NCBI RefSeq assembly: GCF_004795735.1
Contig: NZ_CP039247.1
Coordinates: forward strand, 1,798,001 to 1,862,000
DNA from: Corynebacterium endometrii
GTDB lineage: Bacteria; Actinomycetota; Actinomycetes; Mycobacteriales; Mycobacteriaceae
Length of the DNA stretch: 64,000 nt
Direction: 5' to 3'
This document shows positions 44,166-55,291 of this stretch, piece by piece (position 1 is the first letter of the stretch; each line of letters opens with the position of its first letter). A program made the position numbers and the translations under genes. A model generated the notes under the pieces. The model did no database searches. It was not told where the DNA came from and was given only the letters and a program-made list of their open reading frames with translations.

Positions 44166-44351
44166 CGCCATCTCCCCTCCTAAGGCTGCGGCGTGGGATA
44201 CCTCAATTGCGCGCCTTTAGTAATTGCTCCGTGTCTTGTTCTAGGCCGGCGAGAAACGCATAAAATCCCCACGTAACGGCGGCTAACCCCGAAAATACCG
44301 CGGTAGTATTATTGATTCACAAACTAAGAATGACACTGTAAGATTGTTGAC

Positions 44352-44768
44352 ATGTCTATCAATTCGAGCATCCCTAAGCTTGGCGCACGCAATACCAAGC
44401 AGCGCACCGCAGTGATCGAGGTCCTGCGGGAATTGGATAAGTTTGCCTCCGCCAAGGACATTTTCCGCGAGCTTCAGGATAAGGGCGCCAAGGTTGGCCT
44501 CACCACCGTTTACCGCACTCTGCAGTCCCTGACCGAGATTGAAGCGGTGGACGCCCTCCACATGCCCTCCGGCGAAACCCTCTACCGCCATTGCGAAAAT
44601 GACGACCATCACCACCATTTGGTCTGCACCAAGTGTGGCCTCACCGAGGAAATTGACGGCGGCCCCATTGAGGAGTGGGCCCAGGCCACCGCGGCGAAGT
44701 TCGGTTTCGAAATCACCGGCCACGACGCTGAAATCTTCGGCGTGTGCCGAGCCTGCCGCGGGGCTTAA
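44352..44768 (+). CDS. zur: Zinc uptake regulator Zur (Fur family)
   Basis: 138 residues. Winged helix (TKQRTAVIEVLRELDKFASA, VGLTTVYRTLQSLTE), then the hinge and dimer domain with the metal sites: HCENDDHHHHLVCTKCGLTE supplies the His-rich site and first Cys pair, CRACRG at the C-terminus the second pair of the structural zinc. Represses zinc uptake genes when zinc is plentiful. The DDHHHH run is typical of Zur and Fur. Ends before a bidirectional terminator. Confidence 0.9.
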   Translation: MSINSSIPKLGARNTKQRTAVIEVLRELDKFASAKDIFRELQDKGAKVGLTTVYRTLQSLTEIEAVDALHMPSGETLYRHCENDDHHHHLVCTKCGLTEEIDGGPIEEWAQATAAKFGFEITGHDAEIFGVCRACRGA

Positions 44769-44783
44769 AACACGCGCATCCCA

Positions 44784-44819
44784 AAAGGCACGCCTAGGCT
44801 TTAGCTTGGGCGTGCCTTT
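44784..44819. terminator. Bidirectional terminator between zur and the EVIT gene
   Basis: AAAGGCACGCC / GGCGTGCCTTT, 11-bp perfect stem between converging genes. Confidence 0.85.
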
Positions 44820-44826
44820 AAAGCGT

Positions 44827-45999
44827 TTAGGCCACTACCCCGCCAAAGGCTAGGCCTAGCAGGTAGGTAATTCCGGCGGCGCCTAGGCCGATAGCCAGCT
44901 GGCGCAGCGCCCGGCCCAGCGGTGGTTTTCCAGAGATAACGCCCACCACGCCACCGGTAAACATCAATGCGATGGACACTAGAATCAGCGCCACAACGGC
45001 GCCGGGACCGGAGCCCATGCCAAAAATAAACGGGATGATGGGGATAAAGGCCCCGGTGCCGAAGAACAGGAATGAGCTTAAGGCGGCGAAGCGCGCCTCG
45101 CCAATGACTGCATGGTCGTCAGTCTCGGTGCCCGAGTCCACGGACGCGTGGGCCGGCATTCCTGGCATCCCCTTGACCATGTGAGCGTGGGCCTCGTGGA
45201 CGTCATCTGGATGGCTGTTGTAAAAATGCAACATCTCAGCGGCCATGGCCCTGGCGGCTTCACCATTCATGCCGCGGGCGCGGTAAACCAACTCCAGCTC
45301 ATTGGCGTTGAGATCCAGCTGACCGATGATCTGCGGCGCTTCATACGCGGGTTTGGAGGCCTCGAGCAATTCGGCCTGGGACTTAACGGAGATATACTCC
45401 CCCGCCGCCATGGACAGCGCTCCGGCCAGCAGGCCCGAAATGCCGGTGAGTAGCACGACGGAGGATGAGACGCCGGAGCCCATCACGCCGATGACCAGCG
45501 CAAGGTTGGAGACTAGGCCATCATTGGCGCCAAATACGGCGGCGCGGAAATTGCCAGACATCTTCTCACGCCCGCGCGTGGCCAGTGCACGGACTACCTC
45601 GGCGTGGACGCGTTCGTCGGCCGCGATCTGCTCCGAGGCATCCTCGTCCTCCCAATACGGCGACCGTGCCTCAGCGCTCTGCATCAGGGCCAAGGCGAAA
45701 ACGGAACCAAAGTGGCGCGCCATAAACCCCAGCATGCGCGTGTTGAGATCCGCCCTGAGCGGGGCGCCCACCTCATCCCCTAGCTTCTCACGCCAGTATT
45801 CCTCGTGTCGCGATTCCGAGTCCGCGAGCTCGAGTAGGATCTGGCGCTCCTCCCCCTCCTTTTTGCGGGCCAGCTCGCGGTAGACCGCCGCCTCCGCCCG
45901 TTCATTAGCCAAATACTGGCGCCAACGCTGAATCTGCTTCTTTGTGGGCCCGGCGGGGTGATGGGGCTCCCCCGCCGGGCGTGCAGCTAAGGCATTCAT
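44827..45999 (-). CDS. Erythrin-VIT (EVIT) iron/manganese transporter
   Basis: 390 residues in two parts. Residues about 15-150 are a ferritin-like/rubrerythrin domain (ANERAEAAVYRELARKKEGE, LELADSESRHEEYWREKLG, AADERVHAEVVRALA) with E-x-x-H metal ligands. Residues about 160-390 are a VIT1/CCC1 domain with five helices (AAVFGANDGLVSNLALVIG is the family signature; GIPFIFGMGSGPGAV-type loops follow). Such fused proteins move ferrous iron or manganese across the membrane. Last gene of the era-recO-uppS operon, starting 3 bp after uppS ends. Confidence 0.9.
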   Translation of the reverse strand: MNALAARPAGEPHHPAGPTKKQIQRWRQYLANERAEAAVYRELARKKEGEERQILLELADSESRHEEYWREKLGDEVGAPLRADLNTRMLGFMARHFGSVFALALMQSAEARSPYWEDEDASEQIAADERVHAEVVRALATRGREKMSGNFRAAVFGANDGLVSNLALVIGVMGSGVSSSVVLLTGISGLLAGALSMAAGEYISVKSQAELLEASKPAYEAPQIIGQLDLNANELELVYRARGMNGEAARAMAAEMLHFYNSHPDDVHEAHAHMVKGMPGMPAHASVDSGTETDDHAVIGEARFAALSSFLFFGTGAFIPIIPFIFGMGSGPGAVVALILVSIALMFTGGVVGVISGKPPLGRALRQLAIGLGAAGITYLLGLAFGGVVA

Positions 46000-46002
46000 G
46001 GG

Positions 46003-46773
46003 CTACTTGGTTCCTCCGAATCGGCGGTCACGCTTCGCGTATTCCTCCACCGCGTCGAATAGGTCCTGCGGGGTAAAGTCCGGAAACAGCTTATCCTGGT
46101 AGACCATTTCCGCGTACGCGGACTGCCATAGAAGGAAATTAGAGGTGCGTTTTTCACCGGATGGCCGCAAAAACAGGTCCACATCGGGCATCTGCGGATC
46201 GTAGAGGTGTTCCCGAATCGTCGATTCGGTAATCGCGCCTGGGTCCAGCTCGCCGGCCTTGACCTTCATAGCCACCTCGCGGAAGCCATCCAGCAGCTCT
46301 GCGCGCCCGCCATAGTTCACGCACATGGCCAGGGTCATCTTGGTGTTATTCTTGGTCAGTTCCGCGGCGGCGTCTAGTTCCCTAATCACGGAGCGCCACA
46401 GGCGCGGGCGCCGGCCCGCCCAGACTACCTTCACGCCGCGCTCATGAAGCCACTCTCGCTGGCGCCGCAGCACGTCACGGTTGAACCCCATCAGGAAACG
46501 CACCTCTTCAGGGCTGCGCCGCCAGTTCTCAGTGGAGAATGCGTACGCGGACAGGTATGGGATGCCCAGCGCCAGGCAGGCGTCAACCACCTCAAGCAGG
46601 CGGGCCTCACCGCGGCGGTGCCCCTCCGTGCGCTTCATACCGCGCTGCTGCGCCCAGCGGCCGTTGCCGTCCATCACCAACGCAATGTGGTTGGGGAGGA
46701 ATTGAGCGGGGATCTCAGGCGGGTTGAGGACTCGGTTAGCATCTGGCGTAATCACGCCGTTTATCTTAGCCAA
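46003..46773 (-). CDS. uppS: Isoprenyl transferase (undecaprenyl or decaprenyl diphosphate synthase)
   Basis: 256 residues, cis-prenyltransferase. [20 protein letters not shown] carries the catalytic Asp, [20 protein letters not shown] and [20 protein letters not shown] the substrate region, [18 protein letters not shown] the pyrophosphate-binding Arg pair, [13 protein letters not shown] the C-terminal motif. Makes the polyprenyl carrier for peptidoglycan and arabinogalactan. Lies 10 bp after recO; corynebacteria usually have two such enzymes. Confidence 0.95.
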   Translation of the reverse strand: MAKINGVITPDANRVLNPPEIPAQFLPNHIALVMDGNGRWAQQRGMKRTEGHRRGEARLLEVVDACLALGIPYLSAYAFSTENWRRSPEEVRFLMGFNRDVLRRQREWLHERGVKVVWAGRRPRLWRSVIRELDAAAELTKNNTKMTLAMCVNYGGRAELLDGFREVAMKVKAGELDPGAITESTIREHLYDPQMPDVDLFLRPSGEKRTSNFLLWQSAYAEMVYQDKLFPDFTPQDLFDAVEEYAKRDRRFGGTK

Positions 46774-46783
46774 TGGGAAGATT

Positions 46784-47578
46784 TTAGGATTGATCCATGA
46801 CGGATAAGGCTGTGACCTTGCGCTCTAAATGCCACTGCAGGTGCGCCTTGGTGAGCTGATGGGCCGTTGCCCCCAGATCCGGACGCCCCTGCAGGATAGT
46901 ACCCGCGCTGGCCAGGTGGTCCCCGGCCAAAAGCCACATCAGATGGAGAGCCTCCGGATCTACCTCGGCGGATCCGGATGGCCTGCACTGGTGGCAGGCC
47001 GCGCCACCCACGGCCGGATGAAACGCATGGTGCGGACCCCCAGCGCCACACGCGGCGCAGTCAAACAGGCTAGGGGCCCAGCCGGCGTGCGCCATGGCTT
47101 GAAGCAGGAAGGCGTCAAGGAGGGCGGTGGGCCCGGCCTCCCCTAGCAGGGCATCCGGCAACGCGTTTGAATCCCGGGGCGCGTTGAGCCGTTCCAGGGT
47201 TTCGCTAATGCGCGTATAGAGGAAGGCATCGCCGTGGGCCGGGGAATCATCGGCAAAGGCGAGCCGCTCGGCCGATTCTAGGGCAGCGCACGCCGCCGTG
47301 TAGCGCTCATATTCCTCAATGATGCGCGCGCCGTGATAGGTCACAGTGTCCGCCTGAGAGATCGTGGACAGGTTGCGCCCGGGGTAGAGCTGCACGTCGA
47401 GCTCCACGAACGGCTGCAGGCGCGAGCCAAAACGGGACTTGGCCCGGCGCACCCCCTTGGCCACGCCGCGGACCAGCCCGTGCTCCTTGGTCAGGAGCAC
47501 GATGATGCGGTCCGCCTCACCGAAGTCATATGAGCGGATGACCACGGCGCGGTCCCGGAACGGTTGCCTAGAAGCCAA
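46784..47578 (-). CDS. recO: DNA repair protein RecO
   Basis: 264 residues. N-terminal OB fold ([40 protein letters not shown]), helical middle, and a zinc-binding segment [15 protein letters not shown]...CHQC with four Cys. Loads RecA onto SSB-covered gaps with RecR. Adjacent to era with 1 bp between. Confidence 0.95.
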   Translation of the reverse strand: MASRQPFRDRAVVIRSYDFGEADRIIVLLTKEHGLVRGVAKGVRRAKSRFGSRLQPFVELDVQLYPGRNLSTISQADTVTYHGARIIEEYERYTAACAALESAERLAFADDSPAHGDAFLYTRISETLERLNAPRDSNALPDALLGEAGPTALLDAFLLQAMAHAGWAPSLFDCAACGAGGPHHAFHPAVGGAACHQCRPSGSAEVDPEALHLMWLLAGDHLASAGTILQGRPDLGATAHQLTKAHLQWHLERKVTALSVMDQS

Positions 47579-47579
47579 T

Positions 47580-48569
47580 CTAGAAACCCAGGCGGCCCAG
47601 GGACTTAGGATCGGACTGCCAGTTCTTCAAGACCTTGATGCGCAGGTCGAGGTAGACGTTTTGGCCCAGCAACTTGATGATTTCCTTGCGGGCGTTGCCC
47701 ACCGTGCGGCGGAAACGCATGCCGTCCTTGCCCTCGATGATGCGCTTTTGCCCCGGGCGCTCCAGGTACATAATGGCGTGGATGTCCAGCACCCCCTCGC
47801 GGGTCTGCGACGGCAGCATTTCATCTACTTCCACCGCCACCGAGTGCGGCAGCTCGTCCTTCAGGCCGGCCAGGGCGGCTTCGCGGATAAGCTCAGAGAT
47901 GCGCTTTTCCGTGGCGTCATCGGTGACGTGGTCATCCGGGTAGAACTTGGGGCCCTCAGGCAGCGCCTCGGCAAGGACTCCAACCAATTCGTCGATCTGG
48001 ATCTTCTCCGTGGCGGAGACCGGGATGACCACGGCATCCGGGTTGTCCTCGCTAAGCAGGGCGTGCAGCGCCAGCAACTGGGCGCCCACCTGGTCCTTGG
48101 AGGCCTTATCCAGCTTGGTCACGATGCCGATGATCGGCGTCTTAGGCGCCACCTTGCGCACATTTTCAAGGATCCAACGGTCGCCCGGGCCAATCTTTTC
48201 ATCCGCAGGGATGGTCAGGCCAATAACGTCCACGTCGGCGTAAGTGTCCTTGACCACCTCGTTGAGGCGCTCACCCAAAAGCGTGCGCGGACGGTGGAGA
48301 CCAGGGGTATCCACCACCACAATCTGGCAATCATCGCGGTGGACAATGCCGCGAATCGGGTGGCGGGTGGTCTCAGGCTGGTCGGCGGTAATGGCAATCT
48401 TCTGGCCAACCAGCGCGTTGGTCAGGGTGGACTTGCCGGTATTTGGCCGGCCCACAAAGCTTACGAACCCGGAGCGGAAACCCTCCGGGGTGTCTCTGAA
48501 ATCAGCAATTGGGGCGGCCGCATCGGCGGGAAGGTCATCCGGGAAACCGGCATCGAAAGGGTTGCTCAT
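47580..48569 (-). CDS. era: GTPase Era
   Basis: 329 residues from ATG 48569 (MSNPFDAGFPDDL), extended N-terminus compared with E. coli Era. GTPase motifs FVGRPNTGKSTL (G1), DTPGLH (G3), TKLDK (G4); C-terminal KH domain with EKRISELIREAAL and the RNA-binding DLRIKVLKNWQSDPKSLGRLGF. Helps mature the small ribosomal subunit by binding the 3' end of 16S rRNA. First gene of the era-recO-uppS-EVIT operon. Confidence 0.95.
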   Translation of the reverse strand: MSNPFDAGFPDDLPADAAAPIADFRDTPEGFRSGFVSFVGRPNTGKSTLTNALVGQKIAITADQPETTRHPIRGIVHRDDCQIVVVDTPGLHRPRTLLGERLNEVVKDTYADVDVIGLTIPADEKIGPGDRWILENVRKVAPKTPIIGIVTKLDKASKDQVGAQLLALHALLSEDNPDAVVIPVSATEKIQIDELVGVLAEALPEGPKFYPDDHVTDDATEKRISELIREAALAGLKDELPHSVAVEVDEMLPSQTREGVLDIHAIMYLERPGQKRIIEGKDGMRFRRTVGNARKEIIKLLGQNVYLDLRIKVLKNWQSDPKSLGRLGF

Positions 48570-48635
48570 AGCCCCTAACCCTACCCGCATGACGGCGCAG
48601 CCAGGCAATCAATTTGATGACAAGGGTTGCGGACA

Positions 48636-48684
48636 TTATCGCAAAACGATAATATCGAATCACGATAACATCGATTATCGATAA
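48636..48684. promoter_or_regulatory. Three TTATCG-type operators upstream of the DUF2975 gene
   Basis: TTATCG-N5-CGATAA (48636-48652), TATCG-N5-CGATA (48653-48667) and the palindrome TTATCGATAA (48675-48684) follow each other between era and the DUF2975 gene. They probably bind the XRE regulator encoded downstream, for autoregulation. Confidence 0.6.
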
Positions 48685-48717
48685 GAAGTTCAAGTTGGAT
48701 CCCGAAAGGAACCCACC

Positions 48718-49272
48718 ATGCCCACGCCACACGATTCCCACGAGCAGCGCAAAGAGCGCCGCGACCTCATTGTTAGCATCGCTTCCTGTACCGTCATTGC
48801 CATCTTGATAGGCCTCGACCTCCTCAATCCCTACTTTGATGGTTACTTCAACACCCGGCTATCTGCCGCACTGCCCGAGGGCCTTCGCATCAGTGAGCTC
48901 TCCGGCGCAGCCCTGTGGACCCTACACATTGCAAAAATAGGTCAAGGGTTGACACTGCTGGTCCTACTTTTTGCCATCGGGCGCTCCGCACTGGCAATGC
49001 TGCGCGGAGAAATCTTCACTAAGCGCAACGCCCGCCTAGTCACCCTGGCGTCATGGATGACGCTTGCCTGGGGGATTTTCTACTTCGCGGTGGAGGGCCT
49101 TGGCAATAACCTCGCCGCCCACCAGCTTGGGATTGATTATTGGTGGGACTTGCCTAGTGGCGGTTCCACGGAACTGACATTCTGGCTCATAATCCTTGTC
49201 CTCATTAGCAGCTTCGCTATTACCATTAAGCGCGGTATCGCACTCGAAGAAGAGGTTGAGGGACTTGTCTAA
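48718..49272 (+). CDS. DUF2975 membrane protein
   Basis: 184 residues, four membrane helices (LIVSIASCTVIAILIGLDLL, LTLLVLLFAIGRSALAML, WMTLAWGIFYFAVEGLG, FWLIILVLISSFAITIKRGI). Matches the DUF2975 family, which is encoded with a YozG-type XRE regulator in many Gram-positive bacteria, as here. The RBS is GAAAGGA. The pair may form a small stress-sensing or toxin-antitoxin-like unit; the function is unproven. Confidence 0.8.
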   Translation: MPTPHDSHEQRKERRDLIVSIASCTVIAILIGLDLLNPYFDGYFNTRLSAALPEGLRISELSGAALWTLHIAKIGQGLTLLVLLFAIGRSALAMLRGEIFTKRNARLVTLASWMTLAWGIFYFAVEGLGNNLAAHQLGIDYWWDLPSGGSTELTFWLIILVLISSFAITIKRGIALEEEVEGLV

Positions 49273-49471
49273 AAACGTCATCTGTCACCTTGACCGCCTC
49301 ATGGAAGAACGCGGCGTCACCGGCGCGTCCCTAGCGGAGCAGGTGGGCATTACCCCAGTTAATCTGTCCGTGCTCAAGAACAACCGAGCTAAGGCCGTGC
49401 GCTTTAGCACCCTCGTAGCGCTGTGCGAGGCGCTCGATTGCCAGCCGGGTGACCTGTTTACGGTGGACTAG
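49265..49471 (+). CDS. YozG-like XRE-family regulator
   Basis: 68 residues from TTG 49265, overlapping the end of the DUF2975 gene, with GAGG nine bases upstream. Short helix-turn-helix of the Cro/C1 type: RLMEERGVTGASLAEQVGIT, PVNLSVLKNNRAKAVRFSTL, VALCEALDCQPGDLFTVD, the classical ending of the HTH_26 group. Longer frames upstream are shadow of the membrane protein. Likely binds the TTATCG palindromes ahead of the operon. Confidence 0.85.
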   Translation: MSKNVICHLDRLMEERGVTGASLAEQVGITPVNLSVLKNNRAKAVRFSTLVALCEALDCQPGDLFTVD

Positions 49472-50430
49472 ACCCGGCGCGCGGTGAAAGGCCGCAGCGG
49501 GTTCGCAAAGACGTCCTGACAGGCTACGAGCTCCAGCTCATCGGCACCCGCCTTCTGGGTTGCGTCAATTATCGAGTAAAGAATGAAAGCCGTGTGCTCC
49601 AGCGCGCGGCTTATTCTATTGAGGTCCTCGCCCGCTGGGACGGCAAGGAGTTGAGCGGTAAAGACCGCAGCGGCCACGTCACCGGCGCCCACGAATTTGC
49701 CGCCGAAATTCTTGGCCGGCGGCACCCGCGGCGTGGAGACCAGGTAGGCCTCATCGCCATCGACGGCGAGCATCTCGATGCCGCCCTGCACCCCGCCGTC
49801 CTCTACCCCGCCGCCCTCTACCCCGCTGCCCTCTACCCCGCCGACCGTATGGTCGGCGGCCGGGCGGTTCATGGAGGTAACCAAGACGGTGCGCGGACCA
49901 ATGGCCTGGAGCTCGCGCACTCCTTCCAGGGTTTCTTCCAGCCCGATGGGCGCGGCCTTCGGGGTTGATTCGGCCAGCCTGCCCGTCAGCCGGGCAACCT
50001 CGTACTGATTGGGGGTGATAACGTCCGCGTGCGGGAGGACCACCTCGCGGAATACGCCTGGGATGCGTGGGTCCACAAAGTCGCCGAAAATGGCGTTTCC
50101 AATTACGGGGTCGCAGCAATACAGGGCGGCCCCTGGCAGCTTGGCGGCGGTCTGGGCAATGACGTCCGCGAACTCCACCGTGCCCAGGTAGCCGGTCAGC
50201 AGAGCATCCGCTTGTCCGAGCACTCCCCTGCGCTCCATTCCCTCCAGCACCTCCCTGACGGTCGCCGCGTCGAAGCGGGGCCCGCCCCAGTCCGGGTATT
50301 CGGTGTGGTTGGAAAAGTTCACGGTATGGACCGGCCAGACCTCAAAACCCGCGCGCTGGAGTGGAAAGACGGCGGCGGAATTGCCCACGTGGCCATAGGA
50401 CACGTGGGACTGAATGGAAACGATACCCAT
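49468..50430 (-). CDS. pdxY: Pyridoxal kinase, paralogue 1 (with repeat insertion)
   Basis: 320 residues, ribokinase fold. MGIVSIQSHVSYGHVGNSAA is the PdxY/PdxK start, GYLGTVEFADVI and CDPVIGNAIFGDFVDPRI the substrate and phosphate regions, KFVGAGDVAAAVFTAQLLA the GxGD anion hole (GAGD in place of GTGD). Phosphorylates pyridoxal. Between AADHTVGG and IEMLAVDG lies an extra stretch of about 22 residues, a degenerate Gly-Val-Glu repeat, produced by a 15-bp tandem repeat in DNA (49795-49850). The neighbouring paralogue lacks it. Its 3' end overlaps the stop of the XRE gene. Confidence 0.9.
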   Translation of the reverse strand: MGIVSIQSHVSYGHVGNSAAVFPLQRAGFEVWPVHTVNFSNHTEYPDWGGPRFDAATVREVLEGMERRGVLGQADALLTGYLGTVEFADVIAQTAAKLPGAALYCCDPVIGNAIFGDFVDPRIPGVFREVVLPHADVITPNQYEVARLTGRLAESTPKAAPIGLEETLEGVRELQAIGPRTVLVTSMNRPAADHTVGGVEGSGVEGGGVEDGGVQGGIEMLAVDGDEAYLVSTPRVPPAKNFGGKFVGAGDVAAAVFTAQLLAVPAGEDLNRISRALEHTAFILYSIIDATQKAGADELELVACQDVFANPLRPFTARRV

Positions 50431-50460
50431 GCCTTATTTCCGTAAGAAGCGTTTCGCTTA

Positions 50461-51309
50461 CTACAGCTTGGTTACGGTGAACTGTTCTGCGGGGTTGGCG
50501 AAGACGTCCTGGGCGGCGATGAGCTCTAACTCGGCGGAGTCCGCCTTGTAGGTGACCTCGAGCAGGTCATAGACGGAGGAGACGGTCTTGCCCAGGGCCT
50601 CGCCCGCATTGCGGGTGTTGAGGTAGTGGCCGGTAAACAGGGCCGCGGTAACGTCACCGGAACCGTTGCGCTTGAATGGCAGGTACGGGGTGGAGACCAG
50701 GTAGGCTTCATCGCCATCAACGGCGAGCATCTCGATGACGTTATCATCCGCCTCTGGGCGCTGGACGGAGGTCACCAGCACAACGCGAGGCCCCATGGCC
50801 TGCGCGGCCTTGACCGCGTCCAGGGTCTCTTCCAGGGTGTTGACGTCCTTGCCGGTGAGGAATCCCAGCTCAAACTGGTTAGGCGTGATGATGTCCGCCA
50901 CTGGGACTACCTTGTCTCGCAGCAGCGGCGGGATTTCATCGGAGACGTGGCAGCCGGACTTAGCGTTGCCCATCACCGGGTCGCATGCATAGAGCGCGTC
51001 CGGGTTGACGGCCTTAATGCGCGTGACGGCGTCCACGATCGCGCCGGCGATGTCTGGGCCTCCCTGGTAGCCGGAGAGAACAGCGTCTACCTTCTCGAAG
51101 CCGCCCCGGCGCTCGATGCCGTTGATGACATCGGTGACCTGCTCGGCCGGAATGAGCGGGCCGCCCCAGTCACCGTAGCCGGTGTGGTTGGAAAAATTCA
51201 CGGTGTGCACCGGCCACACCTCGTGGCCCGCACGCTGGAGTGGAAAGACCGCTGCGGAGTTGCCCACGTGACCGTACGCCACGTGCGACTGAATAGACAG
51301 AATGTTCAT
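50461..51309 (-). CDS. pdxY: Pyridoxal kinase, paralogue 2
   Basis: 282 residues from ATG 51309 (MNILSIQSHVAYGHVGNSAA). Same fold and order as the following paralogue: CDPVMGNAKSGCHVSDEIPP, ITPNQFELGFLTG, LVTSVQRPEADDNVIEMLAV, anion hole RNGSGDVTAALFTGHYL. Normal length for the family. Separated from paralogue 1 by 30 bp, so both are likely transcribed together. Two tandem copies may differ in substrate (pyridoxal versus pyridoxine or hydroxymethylpyrimidine); not decidable here. Confidence 0.9.
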   Translation of the reverse strand: MNILSIQSHVAYGHVGNSAAVFPLQRAGHEVWPVHTVNFSNHTGYGDWGGPLIPAEQVTDVINGIERRGGFEKVDAVLSGYQGGPDIAGAIVDAVTRIKAVNPDALYACDPVMGNAKSGCHVSDEIPPLLRDKVVPVADIITPNQFELGFLTGKDVNTLEETLDAVKAAQAMGPRVVLVTSVQRPEADDNVIEMLAVDGDEAYLVSTPYLPFKRNGSGDVTAALFTGHYLNTRNAGEALGKTVSSVYDLLEVTYKADSAELELIAAQDVFANPAEQFTVTKL

Positions 51310-51775
51310 GAGGCTTAATAGTGCTCTCCCCCACACCATTTTTCAATCTATTTGAAGAATAAATTCGCAAGCTTTTATAAGTGCGCACGGCCAGGGCCTC
51401 GCGTCGATGGCCCTCCTGCGCCCACACGGCGGACCGCCCTGAACTTAAAAAGGGTCGTGCGCATCTACCGGCCGGTGGGAAGCTACACCTACACCCACAC
51501 CCACACCTAGCCGAAAGGTATCGAGCACCGGTAACCCGCATCGCGAAGGTGCGCAGGAACTTTGAAACTGCCGGCGCCAAGGCCTACCCGAGGAATCAAG
51601 GCGACCATGCTATTGGAGCGCCAGGCCGTGGCCTCGTGCCCAGGGTGGGCCTAGGCCCGGGCGCCCCGCGATGCCATGCCGGCGGCCGGGCGGGGCTCAG
51701 GCACTGTGGGCATGCCCGTTTGCCCCATTCAGGGTTAACCCCGCGGCGGGCGGTGGAATCTATCCCCTACCGTTG
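51310..51775. other. Intergenic region between pdxY and pyrG
   Basis: About 465 bp, GC-rich, no gene recognised. A short CACACC/CACCTA microrepeat at 51484-51509 and a GC-rich inverted stretch near 51680-51700 are the only visible structures. Open frames here are extensions of pyrG antisense shadow. Confidence 0.4.
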
Positions 51776-53559
<1,784 letters not shown>

Positions 53560-53655
53560 AGCTTAACATTATTTCCCGCCGCGCGCGGAATTACCGCCCC
53601 TACCAGGGGTTTTATAACTATTGGTTAGTAGGTAAAAAGGGCGGGGCTCGCGGCC

Positions 53656-54273
53656 CTAACCGCGGGCGTCATCGCGCGTTTGGGGCTCGGCGATGGGCGG
53701 GATGCCGCCGCCTGGGACCTCACGGTCGAGGGCCTCTCTGTCCGCCGCGGACGGGAAAGCGCGGGGGCCCGTGGGCTTTGGCTGGAAGGACAGGTTGCGG
53801 GCCTTGAGCGAGTCATACCAGTCCGCCAGGAGTTCGTTCTGCAGGGCGAACATTTCACGCTCCTCCTCCGCCGTGGCGTGGTCATAGCCCAAAAGGTGCA
53901 GGCAGCCGTGGGTGGTCAGAAGGGCCAATTCGTGACCAAGGGAATGGCCGGCGGCATCGGCCTGGCGCTGTGCAAACTCGGGGCACAGCACAATGTCGCC
54001 GAGCATCTCGGGGCCGGGGGCGGGGGCATCGGGGCGGTTGGTGTTAGAGCCCGGGGTGATGTTATCCATCGGAAAACTCATGACGTCCGTGGGGCCGGCG
54101 AGATCCATCCAGCGCACGTGCAGGTCCTCGATGGCGGCAAGGTCCACGCAGGTGATGTTCGCCTCCGCATCCGGATTAATGTCCATTTCGCCGAAGACGA
54201 AGGAGGCCACGTCAATGAGCATTTCCTCGTTGACGCCCTCATAACCGGACTCGTTGAAGAATTCTATGCTCAT
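53656..54273 (-). CDS. ybeY: Endoribonuclease YbeY
   Basis: 205 residues. Zinc motif H-x3-H-x5-H in [20 protein letters not shown], preceded by DVMSFPMD and [11 protein letters not shown]. Matures the 3' end of 16S rRNA and takes part in ribosome quality control. The C-terminus after about residue 165 is a longer Pro/Arg-rich tail ([17 protein letters not shown]) than usual. It starts 3 bp after phoH ends. Confidence 0.95.
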   Translation of the reverse strand: MSIEFFNESGYEGVNEEMLIDVASFVFGEMDINPDAEANITCVDLAAIEDLHVRWMDLAGPTDVMSFPMDNITPGSNTNRPDAPAPGPEMLGDIVLCPEFAQRQADAAGHSLGHELALLTTHGCLHLLGYDHATAEEEREMFALQNELLADWYDSLKARNLSFQPKPTGPRAFPSAADREALDREVPGGGIPPIAEPQTRDDARG

Positions 54274-54276
54274 GGC

Positions 54277-55287
54277 TTACTCCTTAGCTTCTGCGGCTTT
54301 ATCCTCGCCGCGCTCAGCGCGACGTTCTTGCCTGGCGTCATATTCGTCATAGGCGTCAACGATTCGCCCCACCAGCTGATGGCGGACCACGTCCGTGGCC
54401 TGTAGTTCCGAGAAGTAAACGTCATCCACGTTGCGCAGGATGTTGCGCACGATGCGCAGGCCGGAGACCTGGCCGCGCGGGAGGTCCACCTGCGAGACGT
54501 CACCGGTGACCACCATCTTGGAGCCAAAGCCTAGGCGGGTAAGGAACATCTTCATCTGGGCGGGGGTGGTGTTTTGGGCCTCGTCGAGGATGACAAAGGC
54601 GTCATTGAGCGTGCGGCCACGCATGTAGGCCAGCGGGGCCACCTCAATGATGCCGGCCTCCATGAGCTTGGGGATCATCTCCGGATCCAGCATGTCCCGC
54701 AAGGCGTCATAGAGCGGGCGCAGGTACGGGTCAATCTTGTCATTGAGCGTGCCCGGCAAAAAGCCCAGCTTCTCACCGGCCTCAACCGCGGGGCGGGTGA
54801 GGATGATGCGGTTGACCTGCTTGGCCTGCAAGGCCTGGACGGCCTTGGCCACGGCCAGGTATGTCTTACCGGAACCGGCCGGGCCCACGCCAAAGACCAC
54901 GGTGTTGTTATCAATCGCGTTGACGTATTCCGTCTGTCCCACGGTCTTGGGGCGGATGCGCTTGCCGCGGCGTGAGACAATGTCGGCGGCCAGGGCGGCG
55001 GAGACGGACTCGGGGGCCTCTACGGCAATCATGTTCACCGTGTGTTTGACGGAATCCGCGCTCACGCTATGGCCGCGGCGGGCGATGCCTTCTAGCTCAT
55101 CAAAGACCTTGACCGCGCGCGCCACCTCATAATCGGGGCCGGTGACGGTCACGGTGGTGCCGCGGGCGAAAAGGTCCGCGTCGATCAAATTATTGAGCAC
55201 GCGGAGATTGTCATCGGCGGTGCCTAGGACGGTGCTGACGTATTCAGAATCCAGTTCAAGCTTTTTGGTAATTATAGCCACGTGCAT
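54277..55287 (-). CDS. phoH: PhoH-like ATPase
   Basis: 336 residues. Walker [16 protein letters not shown], Walker [24 protein letters not shown]-helicase-like core [18 protein letters not shown]-terminal KH-like piece [20 protein letters not shown]. In the ybeY operon as usual, which links it to RNA processing. Spacing of 4 bp to rsmE. Confidence 0.95.
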   Translation of the reverse strand: MHVAIITKKLELDSEYVSTVLGTADDNLRVLNNLIDADLFARGTTVTVTGPDYEVARAVKVFDELEGIARRGHSVSADSVKHTVNMIAVEAPESVSAALAADIVSRRGKRIRPKTVGQTEYVNAIDNNTVVFGVGPAGSGKTYLAVAKAVQALQAKQVNRIILTRPAVEAGEKLGFLPGTLNDKIDPYLRPLYDALRDMLDPEMIPKLMEAGIIEVAPLAYMRGRTLNDAFVILDEAQNTTPAQMKMFLTRLGFGSKMVVTGDVSQVDLPRGQVSGLRIVRNILRNVDDVYFSELQATDVVRHQLVGRIVDAYDEYDARQERRAERGEDKAAEAKE

Positions 55288-55291
55288 AAGG

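Noticed and set aside
47439..48578. 379-codon open frame opposite era and recO
   Set aside because: Spans the junction of two certain minus-strand genes and shows only shadow composition.
49795..49850. Possible CRISPR-like or minisatellite array
   Set aside because: The repeats are contiguous 15-bp units in frame inside pdxY without spacers.
51484..51509. CACACC/CACCTA microrepeat as an origin or binding array
   Set aside because: Too short and imperfect; no supporting context.
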